From a bacterium (GTDB lineage: Bacteria; SZUA-79; Acidulodesulfobacterales; Acidulodesulfobacteraceae), in assembly GCA_021800745.1 (NCBI GenBank), contig JAJYYS010000019.1:1-15975 (forward strand): a DNA stretch of 15,975 bases, written 5' to 3'. The notes below the pieces were generated by a model that saw only the letters and a list, made by a program, of their open reading frames with translations, was not told where the DNA came from and searched no databases. A program made the translations under genes and the position numbers. Of the stretch, positions 14,626 through 15,975 are shown piece by piece (positions within the stretch are counted from its first letter, which is position 1; each line of letters starts with the position of its first letter).

Positions 14626-15957
14626 ATGCCCTTCAGTTTTAATCTTATAAGTTTAGGATGTCCGAAAAATCAGGTGGATTCCGAAGCCATGTTTACCCGC
14701 CTTGAAAAATCGGATATAAAATTTACCTCCGATATAGATAACTGCGATGTATGCGTTATTAATACCTGCGGATTTATCGAGGCGGCAAGAAAAGAATCCA
14801 TAGGCGTAATCATGGAAGCCGTAAAGAAAAAACAGTCCGGCGGTATTAAATACATAGCGGTAACCGGATGCATGGTAAACAACAATCTTGAAGCCCTTAA
14901 AGCGGAACTTCCCGAAGTAGATATCTTTCTTACGACTTTCGACGAGGGAAAAATAGTCGAAGAACTTGCCTCGATAACCGGTAAAAAAATAAAAAATAAA
15001 AATTTTGATGGATCGGAAAAATTTGAAAGGGAGCATTTTAATTTAAAAAGAACCGCATATCTTAAAATATCCGAGGGGTGCGGCAGAACTTGTTCTTTTT
15101 GTACGATTCCTTCGATAAGAGGAGCATATAAGTCGAAGCCTGCAGAAGAAATTATAAGCGAAGCCTTATATTTAGCCGCAACGGGCGTAAGAGAACTTAT
15201 AATAGTTTCTCAGGATACTTCTTATTACGGAATCGATCTAAACATAAAAAACGGACTATACAGGCTTTTAAGGGAGCTTGCCGAAATAAAGGAAATCAAG
15301 TGGATAAGGCTTATGTATTTATATCCGCTAAAAACTTTATTTACCGACGATTTAATAAGCCTGATAAAAAACGAAGAAAAAATCCTGAAATATATCGATA
15401 TGCCCGTTCAGCATATAAGCGACCGTATCTTGAAGCTTATGAAGCGCGGTGAAACTAAAAAAGACATAATAAATTTGATTCAAAAATTGAAAAAAGAAAT
15501 ACCGTCTGCCGCATTAAGGACGTCTCTAATAGCAGGTTTTCCCGGCGAAACCGATAAAGATTTCGAGGAGCTTTTAGAATTCGTTAAAGATGTTAAATTT
15601 GATAATCTCGGGGTTTTTAAATATTCCGATGAAAGATCCGCCTCTTCTTATAAATATGATTTAAAAGTAAACGCAAAGACAAAATCGGAAAGATATAAAC
15701 TGTTAATGAAAACCCAAAAAACACTTATGCCGCACATATTATCCAAGCATATAGGGCGGACATACGAAGCGATAATCGACGAAACAAACAATAAGACCTC
15801 AAAGCTGAGAACTTATTTTCAGGCTCCGGATATCGACGGATGCGTTTATACTTATACGGGCGGTTTAAAAAATAATTTTGCAAATAAAACCGACGAAGGT
15901 TTTATGTCTGTTAAGATATTAAAAGCAAAGGATTACGATTTATTGGGCGCACCATAA
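14626..15957 (+). CDS. rimO: Ribosomal protein S12 methylthiotransferase RimO (radical SAM)
   Basis: This 443-residue protein has the RimO layout. The UPF0004 domain opens with NLISLGCPKNQVDSE and carries Cys12, Cys48 and Cys82. The radical SAM motif CGRTCSFC gives Cys152, Cys156 and Cys159 within ISEGCGRTCSFCTIPSIRG, and a TRAM domain occupies about 372-443. SLGCPKNQVDSE and FCTIPSIRGAYKSKP separate RimO from MiaB and MtaB. The enzyme adds a methylthio group to a conserved aspartate of ribosomal protein S12, using two [4Fe-4S] clusters and SAM. The start is fixed by the family N-terminus, although no ribosome binding site is evident (TTAGAAAATAAATG). It is divergent from the tolC-like gene. 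The last 18 bases of the window after the stop show no recognisable feature. Confidence 0.96.
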   Translation: MPFSFNLISLGCPKNQVDSEAMFTRLEKSDIKFTSDIDNCDVCVINTCGFIEAARKESIGVIMEAVKKKQSGGIKYIAVTGCMVNNNLEALKAELPEVDIFLTTFDEGKIVEELASITGKKIKNKNFDGSEKFEREHFNLKRTAYLKISEGCGRTCSFCTIPSIRGAYKSKPAEEIISEALYLAATGVRELIIVSQDTSYYGIDLNIKNGLYRLLRELAEIKEIKWIRLMYLYPLKTLFTDDLISLIKNEEKILKYIDMPVQHISDRILKLMKRGETKKDIINLIQKLKKEIPSAALRTSLIAGFPGETDKDFEELLEFVKDVKFDNLGVFKYSDERSASSYKYDLKVNAKTKSERYKLLMKTQKTLMPHILSKHIGRTYEAIIDETNNKTSKLRTYFQAPDIDGCVYTYTGGLKNNFANKTDEGFMSVKILKAKDYDLLGAP

Positions 15958-15975
15958 AAGCATTATTCGGGACTT

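Noticed and set aside
1..15975. CRISPR array, insertion sequence, prophage, integrase, toxin-antitoxin or defence genes
   Set aside because: No spaced direct repeats, terminal inverted repeats with a transposase, or proteins of those families were found. The content is conserved housekeeping and transport genes.

Overview
The window is AT-rich, gene-dense DNA from a diderm (Gram-negative-type) bacterium. The diderm call rests on a TolC-family outer-membrane protein with a signal peptide and a MacAB-like tripartite exporter. The complex II type, low G+C and gene families would suit an anaerobic or microaerophilic, Desulfobacterota- or epsilonproteobacteria-like lineage. That placement is an inference with low confidence; no rRNA or other phylogenetic marker was tested.

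Layout. (1) 1-2512, plus strand: the 3' part of sdhA/frdA, then sdhB and sdhE. These form a class E (SdhABE/MfrABE-like) succinate:quinone oxidoreductase or fumarate reductase. SdhB carries the extra cysteine expected when the third cluster is [4Fe-4S], and SdhE has two CCG (HdrB-like) cysteine motifs. No SdhC/SdhD membrane anchor is visible. A strong stem-loop and a 98-residue phasin-like coiled-coil protein follow, and the unit ends at a hairpin shared with the 3' end of der. (2) 9792 back to 2910, minus strand: a tight seven-gene run cysE - iscR-like - iscS/nifS - mnmA - mtaB - rnc - der. Gaps are 15, 15, 1, -4, 6 and -14 bases. It links cysteine precursor synthesis, sulfur mobilisation, a sulfur/Fe-S-type regulator, two sulfur-dependent tRNA modifications, RNA processing and ribosome assembly. 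No iscU/nifU scaffold lies next to the desulfurase. (3) 14460 back to 9861, minus strand: a four-gene exporter operon, tolC-family - macA-like adaptor - ABC ATPase - MacB-like permease, with ATPase and permease as separate proteins. (4) 14626-15957, plus strand: rimO, divergent from the exporter across a 165-base AT-rich region with a perfect 18-bp palindrome.

Nearly all the DNA is coding. No rRNA, tRNA, CRISPR array, insertion sequence, integrase or phage gene was recognised, and no stretch over 300 bases lacks a gene. Everything looks like chromosomal core or near-core content. I see no clearly new biological system. The items most worth a second look are the class E complex II with its trailing small gene, the serine-to-tRNA sulfur gene run lacking IscU, a 24-bp perfect palindrome inside iscS, the palindrome and Fur/PerR-like site between tolC and rimO, and a possibly leaderless cysE.
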